45,556 nucleotides of DNA from Crocinitomicaceae bacterium (GTDB lineage Bacteria > Bacteroidota > Bacteroidia > Flavobacteriales_D > Crocinitomicaceae): positions 1 to 45,556 of the forward strand of contig JAKVAQ010000037.1 in assembly GCA_022447665.1 (NCBI GenBank), written 5' to 3'. Each line of letters starts with the position of its first letter. Within the stretch, counting starts at the first letter, position 1. Below the pieces are notes generated by a model, which worked only from the letters and a program-made list of their open reading frames with translations, made no database searches and was not told the origin of the DNA. The translations under genes and the position numbers were made by a program. Positions 9,994 to 19,081 of the stretch are shown piece after piece.

Positions 9994-11214
9994 TTACTGA
10001 ACCTTCAAGTGAAACTCCCAAGATGTGCTCGGTGAAGAGGAAAAGGTTTTGGTTCCGTCCAATTGTTGCGTAAGAATATCAATCAATTCTAAACCAAATG
10101 ATTTTCGTTCAGCCTCACTTTCTTGCCATTTGCCAGAGTCTTTATATGTTAGCTTGATTTTTCCTTCACCTTCATCTTTGATTTTAATCCCTATATATCC
10201 TACAGAATCATCTGTAAAGGCATGCTTTAGTGAATTAGAAATAAGTTCATTCAATATAAGGGCAAAGGGAACTAGCGTTTTGTTTTCAAGGGTCTCAATT
10301 TCAGAGTTAATCTTATAGTCAATAGGTAAATCCACTGCGTAAGAATTAATGATTTCCGTTGCTAAATTCTTAATATAGGCCTCTAAGTCAATCGTAGCTA
10401 AGTCGTCGTTATTGTACATCTTCTCATGGATCAGGGCCATAGCAGAAACTCGGTTAATGGTATCTTGATATGAAACCGAGTTCGTATAATCATCTTCTTG
10501 ATTTGCTTGAAGTCTTAATAAGCTAGAAATAACTTGAAGGTTGTTTTTTACACGATGATGTATTTCACGAAGCATCACGGTTTTTTCTGCGTTCTTAGAT
10601 GAGATGAGCTCGTTTTGATTAGCTAAAACTTGATTGACTTTTTTTAGATCAGTCTCGGCTTTTCGTTTGGTACGGATAAAGAGAATTATCAAGTAGCCAA
10701 TAATTGTGCTTGCCACACAAATATTTAGGGATAATGCTATTCGCTGGTCAATTTCAAACCCTTTTTTAATTATTCCATGTAGATTTTCATAGCTCTCAAA
10801 AATCAGGAAATAACAAACTCCAAGCAGATTTATACATCCTATAATCACCCCCCACTTTTTATCTAGCGTAAAAAAGGTGAAGAGTGTAATCACTAGCATC
10901 CAAAAAGGATCTACAAAATGATTACCATCGGGGATGGTAAGAATTGTAGTTACACAAAGTATGGCGCCAGCTATAGCAAAAATCATTGCGGTCAAACGAT
11001 ATTTCCTAGTTCTGTAGAGAAGGAAGACGAAAACGAGTGAACACAACCAACCAATGCTTGTGGCTATAATGGTAGTTTGTTCAATGAAAATAAACACAAC
11101 CATTAATATGGGTAGAAGTAATGCAAAGAATATGCTTGTCTTCCAGGTTAATTCGAACCTAGCGAGGTCGAAATAATCTTTGTATTCCGTTTTAGGAGGA
11201 GTTAAAAATCCCAT
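9994..11214 (-). CDS. Membrane histidine kinase, HisKA_2 family
   Basis: 406 residues. Five or six membrane segments fill residues ~25-182, followed by a coiled-coil linker (~183-212). The HisKA_2 phosphoacceptor block is 'MLREIHHRVKNNLQVISSLL' (His219/His220), and a HATPase_c domain follows, with the N-box at 'ALILNELISNSLKHAF' and a G-box-like 'FGLELIDILTQQL'. No recognisable extracellular sensor domain is present, so the signal is probably sensed within the membrane region. No response regulator gene is adjacent. The gene lies 29 bases downstream of the polytopic 594-residue protein gene and may belong to the same leftward unit. A paralogue with the same kinase core lies at 35452. Confidence 0.9.
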   Translation of the reverse strand: MGFLTPPKTEYKDYFDLARFELTWKTSIFFALLLPILMVVFIFIEQTTIIATSIGWLCSLVFVFLLYRTRKYRLTAMIFAIAGAILCVTTILTIPDGNHFVDPFWMLVITLFTFFTLDKKWGVIIGCINLLGVCYFLIFESYENLHGIIKKGFEIDQRIALSLNICVASTIIGYLIILFIRTKRKAETDLKKVNQVLANQNELISSKNAEKTVMLREIHHRVKNNLQVISSLLRLQANQEDDYTNSVSYQDTINRVSAMALIHEKMYNNDDLATIDLEAYIKNLATEIINSYAVDLPIDYKINSEIETLENKTLVPFALILNELISNSLKHAFTDDSVGYIGIKIKDEGEGKIKLTYKDSGKWQESEAERKSFGLELIDILTQQLDGTKTFSSSPSTSWEFHLKVQ

Positions 11215-11243
11215 AAACCTAATTTAACTAAAATGTTTAAGTT

Positions 11244-13028
11244 CTATTCGGTTGGTTCAAATATGACGATGGAAAAGTTCTTCATTGTTACCTCTGACTG
11301 CGAACTGTTCCATATAAATGTTCTAAAAATGTCTGATTTAAATCGTACTTCAGGAGTCAAATAGTAGTTTTCGAAATAAGTCCAAATGGTATCTTCTGAA
11401 CTGGCTATGAGACTCAAATTTAAGTCAAGATATTTGTCATGATAATTTTTTCCTCCATGCATGAATGTTTGCGTTACGGACAATGAATTATTGTCAAGAA
11501 CTGAGCTTTTAATGAGTACTGAAGTCTTAATCCAGGCATGGTCTTTTTCAGTGATTTCTGAATAAGGCAAGTCTATGGTCGGGCCGTATTCATCAGTGAA
11601 AGTGTACTCCTCCCCATCATTGAATTCTACAGTAAATGATTCTGAATATTTTGTTTTATCAAATATAGGATTGGCCCTATCTATTAAAAGGAGTTCTCTG
11701 AAATTTTGAGGAATTTCTGTCTTTCCAAAAACAGCAAAATAGGCTTGAGCTGTCATCCTATCGGCATGAATTATTCCTTGTTTGTACTGCCAGGATTGGA
11801 AGAGGTTAAGTGCAAGAAAGAGCACTGCAAAAGTTGTAATAAGATGACGTAACGCTTTTAATTTAGGTGGGTTGGTAAACAAGGCGCCTAGGCCAATAGC
11901 TATTACAATGTAAGATTGCACCATGGTGCGTTGACCGAATGACGTGGCATACCACCAATTGCTCCAACATGAGGAAATGTATGTGTTTACAATAGTGAAG
12001 GCAAGGAGACCTATAATCCAGTTTTGGCGTTGGTCTGCTTTTAATCTTGTTAAGCCGTAAATTCCCAAGACTGCTAGAGGGGTGTAAATAAACCAACCTT
12101 TACGAAATGAGAATAAGAAATTGAATGTGTGCGGGTTATGCAAATCCAATCCCTCTCCGGCGTTAGCGTAGGAATTATATACAAAATGACCTGTAGTGTA
12201 TTTCCAGTAAATCAACTGAATACTTCCAATCAGAATCATCGGAACAGCGATACCTAATGTGGCTTTTAAATCTTTGGTAAAGAATCCACCAATCTTCTCT
12301 TTAAACCCTTTCCATGAATTTACCCCGTAGAGCACTGGAATTAGAATGGCAAAGATTTCGGTTACTCGAGATAAGGCCATTAATCCGAGTATTCCACCGA
12401 GTATGATAGAATTTTTGATGCGTTTATTCGCATGCCATTTTATGGTTTGCCAAATTAAAATGGCATATAAGGTGAACAAATACACATGCGGCATACCGTG
12501 GCTTGCGGTATGAATGACATAATAATTGGTTCCAAAACAAATGAGCAGAATAGCAAGAGCAGAAATCTGTTCTGAGAAAAAATGAAGGAGAACTTTTCGC
12601 GTGTAAATCAAACCAATAATCATGTAAAAATAGCTTCCGGCTAACATGGCGTATTGGTAGGGTGCTGAATACCCGTCTGCAGCATAATCACTCATACCCG
12701 AAATGGCATGACCAATAAAAAAGAAAACTGCATAAAGCACCGAAAGACCCGCTGTATATTGGATTACATGATTTCCATTTTCTACGGGGTGCGCTTGATA
12801 AAGGGTAGGTGCAAGGTCATAATTATGAATAGCATCCAAAACTGGGGCAGTATCGCTTAAAGCTAAATCACCTTCAATAAAGGCTTGTGGTAAGTAGAGA
12901 TAATATCCAAGCGCATCCCAACCAATAAGCTTTGAAGGAAAACCAAAAATCACTGGATAAATAAGAAATATGGCTAGGGCAAATGCTAGTGTGATAAAGC
13001 TTAGACCGTATTTTTTCTTTTGGGTCAT
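11244..13028 (-). CDS. Polytopic membrane protein, GT-C-like, function unknown
   Basis: 594 residues with ~11-12 hydrophobic segments up to residue ~420 and then a ~170-residue soluble domain that looks beta-rich, probably periplasmic. The first loop contains 'GWDALGYYLYLPQAF', an Asp in the position where GT-C glycosyltransferases have their catalytic acidic residue, so a lipid-sugar-dependent transferase is possible. No closer family is recognised. Its start overlaps the end of the helicase gene by four bases (ATGA), so the two are translationally coupled. Helicase and envelope protein have no obvious shared function; the arrangement may reflect operon packing. Confidence 0.65.
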   Translation of the reverse strand: MTQKKKYGLSFITLAFALAIFLIYPVIFGFPSKLIGWDALGYYLYLPQAFIEGDLALSDTAPVLDAIHNYDLAPTLYQAHPVENGNHVIQYTAGLSVLYAVFFFIGHAISGMSDYAADGYSAPYQYAMLAGSYFYMIIGLIYTRKVLLHFFSEQISALAILLICFGTNYYVIHTASHGMPHVYLFTLYAILIWQTIKWHANKRIKNSIILGGILGLMALSRVTEIFAILIPVLYGVNSWKGFKEKIGGFFTKDLKATLGIAVPMILIGSIQLIYWKYTTGHFVYNSYANAGEGLDLHNPHTFNFLFSFRKGWFIYTPLAVLGIYGLTRLKADQRQNWIIGLLAFTIVNTYISSCWSNWWYATSFGQRTMVQSYIVIAIGLGALFTNPPKLKALRHLITTFAVLFLALNLFQSWQYKQGIIHADRMTAQAYFAVFGKTEIPQNFRELLLIDRANPIFDKTKYSESFTVEFNDGEEYTFTDEYGPTIDLPYSEITEKDHAWIKTSVLIKSSVLDNNSLSVTQTFMHGGKNYHDKYLDLNLSLIASSEDTIWTYFENYYLTPEVRFKSDIFRTFIWNSSQSEVTMKNFSIVIFEPTE

Positions 13029-16000
13029 AGTTTAAAGAACGCTAAAATCTTGTCTTTGGTGCGGGCCAAATTATTTTGGAAATCAAGTGAAAGAAGAATT
13101 AATGATTTTGAAAAACGTTCTTGAACTACACCGTAAATGGTGGAGAGATCATCGATTTCTGTTTCTCCTAAAGTTGGGTCAATTAATAAAATCTTCCCGG
13201 TACTGTGTTGTACAAAAGCATTGAAACCAATTTGTTGTGTTGAATCATAGAATTTTACATCGAGCTTGTTTTCTTCTAGAAGCTGACGGGTAGTTTTAAT
13301 CCCCATATTCCCCTCAGAGCCGAACTCCAATAATTGATAACCATGCTCGGCATAATTCAAGAAGTCCTGCAAGGTTTGAACCCCAGGGTTATCCGACATT
13401 TTAAAATCAAAAGCAGATATGCTGGTCACTACGATAAGTTTGATCTTTGCTCTAGTAACCAAAACATTCAATCGGTTTAATCCGCTTTCTTGGTTTATTG
13501 GGCCAAAGTTCATTCTAAAATTGTTCTCCTCATCATACCCATATCCAACTGAGATAATGATATAATCACGTTCTACACCCTGAACATTTTCAAGGTTTCT
13601 TACAAGTATATCTTCGCTATTTGGTAGTTGCTTTGTGATCTCTTTCTGAATCAACTCTGCCTGTTGGAGCGAGAAAGCGACTACACCTATTTTGTCAAAA
13701 TTCACAACCCCAAGGTTCTTAATTTCTTCAATGATCTGTGCTACTTCAGCTTCGTTTTTACCGGCGTCAAAAGTTCCGTTTACTTTTACAAAATCAATTG
13801 GGTTTTCTTCTCTTACTGGCGGAAATGTAATTAGCTCGTTTTCGTAAAATAGCCTATTCGAAAATTGAATTAAAGCTGGGTGCTCGCTACGGTAATGCCA
13901 TTTCAGCATTACATTTTTAAAAGCAAATTGCGCCTGTTGTAATAAGGTTTTCGTTTCTTCATTTGCCGAGAAAAAGTTGCTTGGTGGCATTTGGTGTTCG
14001 TCACCCACAACAATAACATTCTTAGCTCTGTGAATCGCAGGTATAGCATCCTCCAATGGAATCTGACTCGACTCGTCGAAAATGACATAATCAAACAATT
14101 CTGATTGTAATGGAAGTTGTTCTGAAACGCTTAATGGGTTCATGATCCAAACCTTAAACACGTCCTTTAGCCAATTTTCTGTTTGGTCATAGAATGTATG
14201 AACCGGCATAAAACGCTGGCGCTTTCCTAACTCATTAAAGAGTACTTTTTTCGATTGGCGCAAAGCCTTTTTTTCCTCTTTCTTTGGTGCTTTTAGTTTA
14301 GATGCCGGAGTGGTCAATAGTTTCTCATGAGTACGAATTTGTTCTCTGGCTTCTTCTACAATTTTCTTGGCTTGAAACTTTCGCGCAAACTTTTCATTCT
14401 TAATCAGGCTATTCAATGCCCTCGTTATACTAGTGCCGTTTAAGTCTTTGAATACAGGTTCAAAACGTGTTTCAACTAACAAAGCATTCAAACAAACACT
14501 TCTGGTGAGTAGTTCAGAAGGGTATGGATTCAAGCGAACAAAATTTCGAACCGTTGATGGAAGTTTGAAGTAATTTCTCACCTCTTCTAACCATTTCGTC
14601 AATACTGGAAGATCTTTAAAAGTCTCAGATGCGAGCAATTTCATTTCTTGAATACTTTTTTCCTCGATAAGGTCAAAAATGAAGCGTAATAAGGTCTGAA
14701 GTTCTTGAATTTTTGGATGGAAATTTGCCAACTCACGCACCACCTCCAAATGATTTTCTTGTTCCAATAAAAACATATAATCGTTCGGAGCTACCTTATC
14801 TAACTTTCGTCTTAAATCGCGAATATGTTTAATGTCGTGCTCAGGGTTTTCGATTCCTAAGTTATGATTAAGCTTAATTGAAATTTCTTCCAGCTCACCT
14901 GCTAAGCGCCATTCTAATCGAAGTGATTCTAATAATTTGATTTTAGCTTCATCACTTATTTGAGGACTGAAGCCAACGAACTTTTCATTCAATAATCGTT
15001 GGCGTTTTAAGGAACTTAAAATCCCTCTTTTTGGTCGTTTGTTTTTGATGAGGTCCAACAATTCAATTACCTCACTCAAGCTTGGTTTTGATTTCCACTT
15101 TTTGTTAGCTGCAACCGCTTGATTGAGTTTTGCCTTTACCAATTCGTATTTCTTCGCCCAATTGTTAAACGACTTATAAAGCTTGGTATCATGGACCAAC
15201 AAATCCATTTGAATATTGTCTACCATTGCCATCACACTTGATGAAACGCATAGTTGCGTGAAGCTTTTAAGGTCCTTATCTAAGTCAAGTTTCTTCTGTA
15301 TTTTGCTTAACTCGTTTAGGTGATCAATTACCTTTTGTAGTCTTTTTTCAAGGGTAAGTACAGGATCACTATCTATAAAAACGGACTTGTTTAGATAAGC
15401 AAAACTGCATTGGTATAGATGGTCTTTGTCAAATTCTTGAATCACTCTCTTCTCCAAGAAGTGAAGTAGGTCAATGGATTCATCCCAAATTTTCAAGCTT
15501 GGTGTTTCGCCTTTAATTTCAATTTTTTGGTTGGGTTGTTGTAGTATTTTTTGAATCAATTCATTCATTGAACAGCCAATACTATCACGGTAGTTAAGAA
15601 GAGACTCTTTGTAATAGGTCAGTAAGTCATTTTCGCCTGAATGAGGTTCATCTATCTCTTTATTCTCAAACTCATTTAATGCTTTCCAAGAGGCCTTCAA
15701 CCCTTTGTAAAATTCGTTTTTAGACTTGTTATTTCCTTGAACGTAAGCTGTGATTTTATCAAGTCCTATTGCCTTTAAACGTGAGTGCACAACATCTAAA
15801 GCCGACTTCTTTTCAGAAACGAATAGCACCCTTTTACCTTGGGTTAGAATTTCATTAATTAAAGCAACGATGGTATGTGACTTGCCGGTTCCTGGAGGTC
15901 CTTGTATCGTCAAATGATTTGTTAGGGCTTCGTTAATGGCTTGTTCTTGCGTATTATCAACACCATTGATTTTTTGAGGATCAATAACATCACTTAGAAC

Positions 16001-16603
16001 TCCTCCGTTTATTAAAGCTTCAATGGAAGGAGAAGGCTGAAGTTTAATGGCTTCGTAGTCCTTACCTAAAACAGCCTTTTTATAATTGAATACACCAATT
16101 GCTGAGGTGTTTATGATGCACCAGCCTTCATGGTGAATATCGTCGATTAATACGACTTTATTTTCCTTCGAGCTAAGTTGTTCTTGCAGTTCTTTACTAA
16201 ACTCTTTTGGTGAACTTAGCGGCGGAATTTCATAATCAAAGTTAGATTTGAAATAATGCTCCCAAACTGGATTTAATTGAAATTCCTCTTCTGTTTCTAT
16301 TGTAAACTCGTCATTGATTTTCTTCTTTTTTACAATACTCGTTGGTGATACAATGAGGGGTGAGATGTAGAATTTATCGGGAGTAGGCGACCATTTAATA
16401 AAAGAATGAATGTGTAGTAGCGTTTCTAAGGCATATTCCTTTTCATACAAGCGGGCCTTTTTCCAAAGCTTATTGATCTGGGTTTGATTTTCATCGTACC
16501 AATACAGCGAATCTAGCTTGCAATTGAGTAGGGGGTTTCGTGCCGAAAGATCAAAGAGTTCTTTGTGCAATTCATTCAATGCTATGTTTACTGAATCGCT
16601 CAA
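13025..16603 (-). CDS. Large superfamily 1 helicase/ATPase, DUF4011-like (COG1112 type)
   Basis: 1192 residues. The N-terminus 'LFDLSARNPLLN' (residues ~16-27) matches the start of DUF4011-type proteins. Walker A is 'IQGPPGTGKSHT' (GPPGTGKS at 235-242). A long helical insertion (~300-800) precedes the Walker B 'VIFDESSQIP' (Asp842), 'VVGDEHQMPPS' (~868) and a motif VI-like 'LNVLVTRAK' (~1045). The last ~100 residues ('LDVKFYDSTQQIGFNAFV', 'ILLIDP') may be a decayed nuclease-like or RAP-like domain. COG1112 helicases of this build occur both as housekeeping Dna2/Nam7 relatives and in phage-defence systems such as Mokosh. No defence partner is visible here. Overlaps of four bases join it to the HAD gene upstream and the membrane gene downstream. 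Confidence 0.85.
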   Translation of the reverse strand: MSDSVNIALNELHKELFDLSARNPLLNCKLDSLYWYDENQTQINKLWKKARLYEKEYALETLLHIHSFIKWSPTPDKFYISPLIVSPTSIVKKKKINDEFTIETEEEFQLNPVWEHYFKSNFDYEIPPLSSPKEFSKELQEQLSSKENKVVLIDDIHHEGWCIINTSAIGVFNYKKAVLGKDYEAIKLQPSPSIEALINGGVLSDVIDPQKINGVDNTQEQAINEALTNHLTIQGPPGTGKSHTIVALINEILTQGKRVLFVSEKKSALDVVHSRLKAIGLDKITAYVQGNNKSKNEFYKGLKASWKALNEFENKEIDEPHSGENDLLTYYKESLLNYRDSIGCSMNELIQKILQQPNQKIEIKGETPSLKIWDESIDLLHFLEKRVIQEFDKDHLYQCSFAYLNKSVFIDSDPVLTLEKRLQKVIDHLNELSKIQKKLDLDKDLKSFTQLCVSSSVMAMVDNIQMDLLVHDTKLYKSFNNWAKKYELVKAKLNQAVAANKKWKSKPSLSEVIELLDLIKNKRPKRGILSSLKRQRLLNEKFVGFSPQISDEAKIKLLESLRLEWRLAGELEEISIKLNHNLGIENPEHDIKHIRDLRRKLDKVAPNDYMFLLEQENHLEVVRELANFHPKIQELQTLLRFIFDLIEEKSIQEMKLLASETFKDLPVLTKWLEEVRNYFKLPSTVRNFVRLNPYPSELLTRSVCLNALLVETRFEPVFKDLNGTSITRALNSLIKNEKFARKFQAKKIVEEAREQIRTHEKLLTTPASKLKAPKKEEKKALRQSKKVLFNELGKRQRFMPVHTFYDQTENWLKDVFKVWIMNPLSVSEQLPLQSELFDYVIFDESSQIPLEDAIPAIHRAKNVIVVGDEHQMPPSNFFSANEETKTLLQQAQFAFKNVMLKWHYRSEHPALIQFSNRLFYENELITFPPVREENPIDFVKVNGTFDAGKNEAEVAQIIEEIKNLGVVNFDKIGVVAFSLQQAELIQKEITKQLPNSEDILVRNLENVQGVERDYIIISVGYGYDEENNFRMNFGPINQESGLNRLNVLVTRAKIKLIVVTSISAFDFKMSDNPGVQTLQDFLNYAEHGYQLLEFGSEGNMGIKTTRQLLEENKLDVKFYDSTQQIGFNAFVQHSTGKILLIDPTLGETEIDDLSTIYGVVQERFSKSLILLSLDFQNNLARTKDKILAFFKL

Positions 16604-17232
16604 CTCAAATCAAATATTTCTGTAATGTCTTTATCCACCAAATGATAGGCTTGTAATCCTGCAATTTTTGCTCCTTCAACATGTTGAATTGAATCATCAA
16701 TAAATAGAACCTTTCCTGCTTTCAAGTCTTGCTCGTGAAGTATAGAATGAAATGCAGGTGGGTTAGGTTTTCGCTGGCCAAGAATGTGAGAATAATAAGT
16801 AGTATTGAAAAGACTTTCAAGAAGCTTTTCGTTACCATATTCTTGCTTAATTATTTTTCGAAACTCCTTTAAATGGTTGGCATTGGTATTGGAGAAAAGA
16901 ATAATCTTCACTTTATCTTTAATCGCTTTTAAGAATTCTACACGATGCTCGGGTAAATCCAAAAGCATCGAATTCCATGCATAATCAATGTCAACATCTA
17001 ATAAGTTAGGGTCGATTGTTTTCTTGAAATAGGCTCTAAATTCATCTTCTGAAATTTTACCTATTTCAAAATCGTCAAAAATTGCATCCTGTTGAGCTTG
17101 AGCATAATACTCTTCAAAGTTATCCATGCCCAATTTCTGAAAGGCCTCAATAGTCTTATTATAATCAAGGTTCAGAATCACTCCACCTAAATCAAAAATA
17201 ATCGCATCAAAGTCTTCCGGACGAAATTTCAT
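16600..17232 (-). CDS. HAD-family phosphatase (YihX-like, subclass IA)
   Basis: 210 residues. HAD motif I is 'IIFDLGGVILNLD' with nucleophile Asp14. The usual second Asp is replaced by Gly, as is normal in the YihX/epoxide hydrolase-N-terminal-like branch. Motif II is 'ILFSNTNANH', motif III the Lys of 'GQRKPNPPAF', and motif IV 'VLFIDDSIQHVEGA'. An alpha-helical cap (~20-90) lies between motifs I and II. Members dephosphorylate small sugar phosphates such as glucose-1-phosphate; the substrate here is not known. It is the first gene of the leftward block and overlaps the helicase by four bases (ATGA). The next ~190 bases upstream are non-coding and would hold its promoter. Confidence 0.88.
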   Translation of the reverse strand: MKFRPEDFDAIIFDLGGVILNLDYNKTIEAFQKLGMDNFEEYYAQAQQDAIFDDFEIGKISEDEFRAYFKKTIDPNLLDVDIDYAWNSMLLDLPEHRVEFLKAIKDKVKIILFSNTNANHLKEFRKIIKQEYGNEKLLESLFNTTYYSHILGQRKPNPPAFHSILHEQDLKAGKVLFIDDSIQHVEGAKIAGLQAYHLVDKDITEIFDLS

Positions 17233-17384
17233 GAGTTAAAATTAAGGAACTAAAGCACTGAATTTTGACCTTATTAAGGAGAGATGTCCATACCTGATTG
17301 TTTAATCCTCTACGACTTTTATTTATTCGTCGAGTTTACTCCTGCATTCGTCTTATTATCAGAACCTATACGCTTTAAATGTGT

Positions 17385-17392
17385 TATGTTTG
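17385..17392 (+). promoter_or_regulatory. Candidate -7 element (TATGTTTG)
   Basis: TATGTTTG fits TAnnTTTG and would place transcription start ~28 bases before the ATG at 17427. This supports that ATG over an in-frame start at 17379 lying before the element. No convincing -33 box is seen. The 190-base gap (17233-17426) otherwise shows nothing I can name. Confidence 0.35.
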
Positions 17393-17426
17393 CATAGAAA
17401 ATAATAGCTCTAAAACACACATTGTT

Positions 17427-17768
17427 ATGCAGTTAGAAAAATCTATTAATTACGTCATGGTTTCCTGTACAAGAAAGGAACCTACGAGATTTGAAGTCTT
17501 CGACATGGTGAATACTGTTGGGATTGAGCTAACGCGTAGTAATAAAAGTGGACTATTGCTTGACTTATCTGAAACGTTGAAGCCCGAAGAGATTATTGAA
17601 GCTGTAAAATCTGGACTAAGAGATAGATTTCCTATGCTTCCTCATCTTTATTTAGGTTACTCACCATGCGGAGAGAACGAGGAGGAACGTGTTGATTCAG
17701 GCTTTGTGATCAAGTGTTTTTCGGAAACAGATATGGCTAGAGAATGGTTAAATTCAAAAGTCAATTAA
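17427..17768 (+). CDS. SpoIIAA/STAS-like small cytoplasmic protein
   Basis: 113 residues from the ATG at 17427 (MQLEKSINYVMVSC). An in-frame start exists 48 bases upstream but would lie before the putative promoter. The alternation of beta segments and helices ('SGLLLDLSETLKPEEIIEAV', 'DSGFVIKCFSETDMAREWL') and the ending with D-M-A-R-E-W-L are typical of SpoIIAA-like/STAS-fold proteins, in which a '[DE]xAxxWL' helix closes the domain. Function is unknown; related proteins may sense lipids or act as regulatory partners. It stands alone, in opposite direction to the HAD gene. Confidence 0.6.
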   Translation: MQLEKSINYVMVSCTRKEPTRFEVFDMVNTVGIELTRSNKSGLLLDLSETLKPEEIIEAVKSGLRDRFPMLPHLYLGYSPCGENEEERVDSGFVIKCFSETDMAREWLNSKVN

Positions 17769-17818
17769 ACCCTTTTTATTTTTTGGCGTATGTAGAATAG
17801 TACTTTAATATAAAGGCT

Positions 17819-18151
17819 ATGAAAAACACACTAAAAACCCTCTTGTTTACATTTTCTTTAATGCTTTTATCCAATGTTGCTTCTGCTCAAATGGAGAAAG
17901 AAGATTTGGAATCGGCATTCGCTAAAATTTCAATTAAAACACATTCGCACTTTAATTTGGTCCACGATAATAACGTAGACAAGTTTGCAATGGAAGAGGA
18001 TTTTTCGTTGGAGTTCAAAGAAAAGGCTCTAATAATCCATAATGGATTGAACGAAATTCATGTTTCTTATGAAGCAATTAAGTATGTTTCAGTTGGAAAA
18101 CCTGATAAGGCCCATTCAGAATTAAAAGGGCAATGGTTTATTATTTTTTAA
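17819..18151 (+). CDS. Small secreted protein of unknown function
   Basis: 110 residues with a clear Sec signal peptide (MKNTLKTLLFTFSLMLLSNVASAQ, cleavage after Ala-x-Ala near residue 23). The mature part (~86 residues) has no cysteines, is mixed in charge and contains a beta-like stretch 'IKYVSVGKPDKAHSELKGQW'. No family is recognised. It follows the STAS-like gene by 50 bases and is followed by a terminator hairpin, so it is either the second gene of a two-gene unit or monocistronic. Confidence 0.65.
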   Translation: MKNTLKTLLFTFSLMLLSNVASAQMEKEDLESAFAKISIKTHSHFNLVHDNNVDKFAMEEDFSLEFKEKALIIHNGLNEIHVSYEAIKYVSVGKPDKAHSELKGQWFIIF

Positions 18152-18176
18152 AAATAGTTGATTTGAGATAGATGAA

Positions 18177-18213
18177 AAAGGTCCTGCCAGTTAATTGGTA
18201 GGATCTTTTTTTT
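18177..18213. terminator. Terminator hairpin between the secreted-protein gene and the truA-like gene
   Basis: GGTCCTGCCAG pairs with TTGGTAGGATC (including G-U pairs) around a short TTAA-centred loop. It is preceded by A residues and followed by eight T residues, so it can end transcription of the rightward gene and, less strongly, of the convergent pseudouridine synthase gene. Confidence 0.75.
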
Positions 18214-18216
18214 ATG

Positions 18217-18984
18217 CTAAAAATCTAACTTATGTAGTCTTAAACCAGCTGCTGGGGCAATAAACTTTACTGTTTCTGTTTGTGGAGTTTCTAAAGTAGA
18301 ATTGAGATCTTCTAAGGTCCAATTACCCCGTCCAACTTCTAATAGAACGCCCATCATGTGACGTACTTGGTAACGCATAAATCCTCCAGATTTTACTTTG
18401 TAGATGTACGAATTTTCTGGAGCTCTTTCATCTATGTTTTTTACGATTTCTGACAGTAATATTTCTCTATTGAATTTTGTGTTTTCCGTGGGTTTCGTAA
18501 CGAATGCTCTAAAGTTGTGCTCACCTATATAAAGTTTAGCACCTTCAATCATTGCTTCCGCGTCCATATTTTCCTGAAAGTATCGTATAAATGGAGATTG
18601 AAAAGGGTGTGTTTTTTCTCCAAAGGAAAAATGGTAGTGGTATTCTTTAATTTTTGGGTGATTGATAATGTTGAAATCCTTTGTAGTCTCTTCTACTGAG
18701 TTTACCCGAATATCTGCTGGTAAATTATCATTCACCATTTTCAAGAGTAGTTTTGGTTCATGGCTTTGATTGGTGAATAATTCAAAAGCAAAATCCTCTG
18801 CAGATACTAGTGCGTCTGTTCTGCCACACCCTAGAATTTTATAGGGCTCATGATTAAGTACATAACGCATGGTTCTTTCAATAACTCCTTCAATAGTTTT
18901 TACATCGGGTTGTTTTTGCCATCCGTGATAACGATAACCTAAAAACTGGATTCTGAAAATGTAAAACTTTGACCACTTAGACAT
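18217..18984 (-). CDS. truA: tRNA pseudouridine synthase A family protein (divergent active-site motif)
   Basis: 255 residues, the usual TruA size. The catalytic loop is 'ILGCGRTDALVSAEDFAFEL' with Arg55, Thr56 and Asp57, Asp57 being the nucleophile that attacks uridine C6. Standard TruA has RTDAGVHA, and here the Gly and His are Leu and Ser. 'IRYFQENM', 'HNFRAFVTKP' and 'SGGFMRYQVRHMMGVLLEVG' are other TruA signatures. It may be the sole TruA acting on positions 38-40 of tRNA anticodon arms, or a second, Bacteroidota-specific paralogue with another target. The gene is monocistronic and convergent with a secreted protein gene. Confidence 0.82.
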   Translation of the reverse strand: MSKWSKFYIFRIQFLGYRYHGWQKQPDVKTIEGVIERTMRYVLNHEPYKILGCGRTDALVSAEDFAFELFTNQSHEPKLLLKMVNDNLPADIRVNSVEETTKDFNIINHPKIKEYHYHFSFGEKTHPFQSPFIRYFQENMDAEAMIEGAKLYIGEHNFRAFVTKPTENTKFNREILLSEIVKNIDERAPENSYIYKVKSGGFMRYQVRHMMGVLLEVGRGNWTLEDLNSTLETPQTETVKFIAPAAGLRLHKLDF

Positions 18985-19033
18985 TTATCGTCTTATTTGA
19001 AAGCTCAAATATACAAGGGTTTGGAGAGTTTTC

Positions 19034-19063
19034 TTTGATTTTCGTTTAGTATTCTTATTTTTG
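19034..19063 (+). promoter_or_regulatory. Bacteroidota-type promoter for the bestrophin gene
   Basis: TTTG (19034-19037), an 18-base spacer and TATTTTTG (19056-19063) fit the -33/-7 consensus. The predicted transcription start near 19070 supports the ATG at 19082 over an in-frame TTG at 19061, which lies inside the promoter. Confidence 0.55.
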
Positions 19064-19081
19064 ATTGCTCACCGCAGAAAG

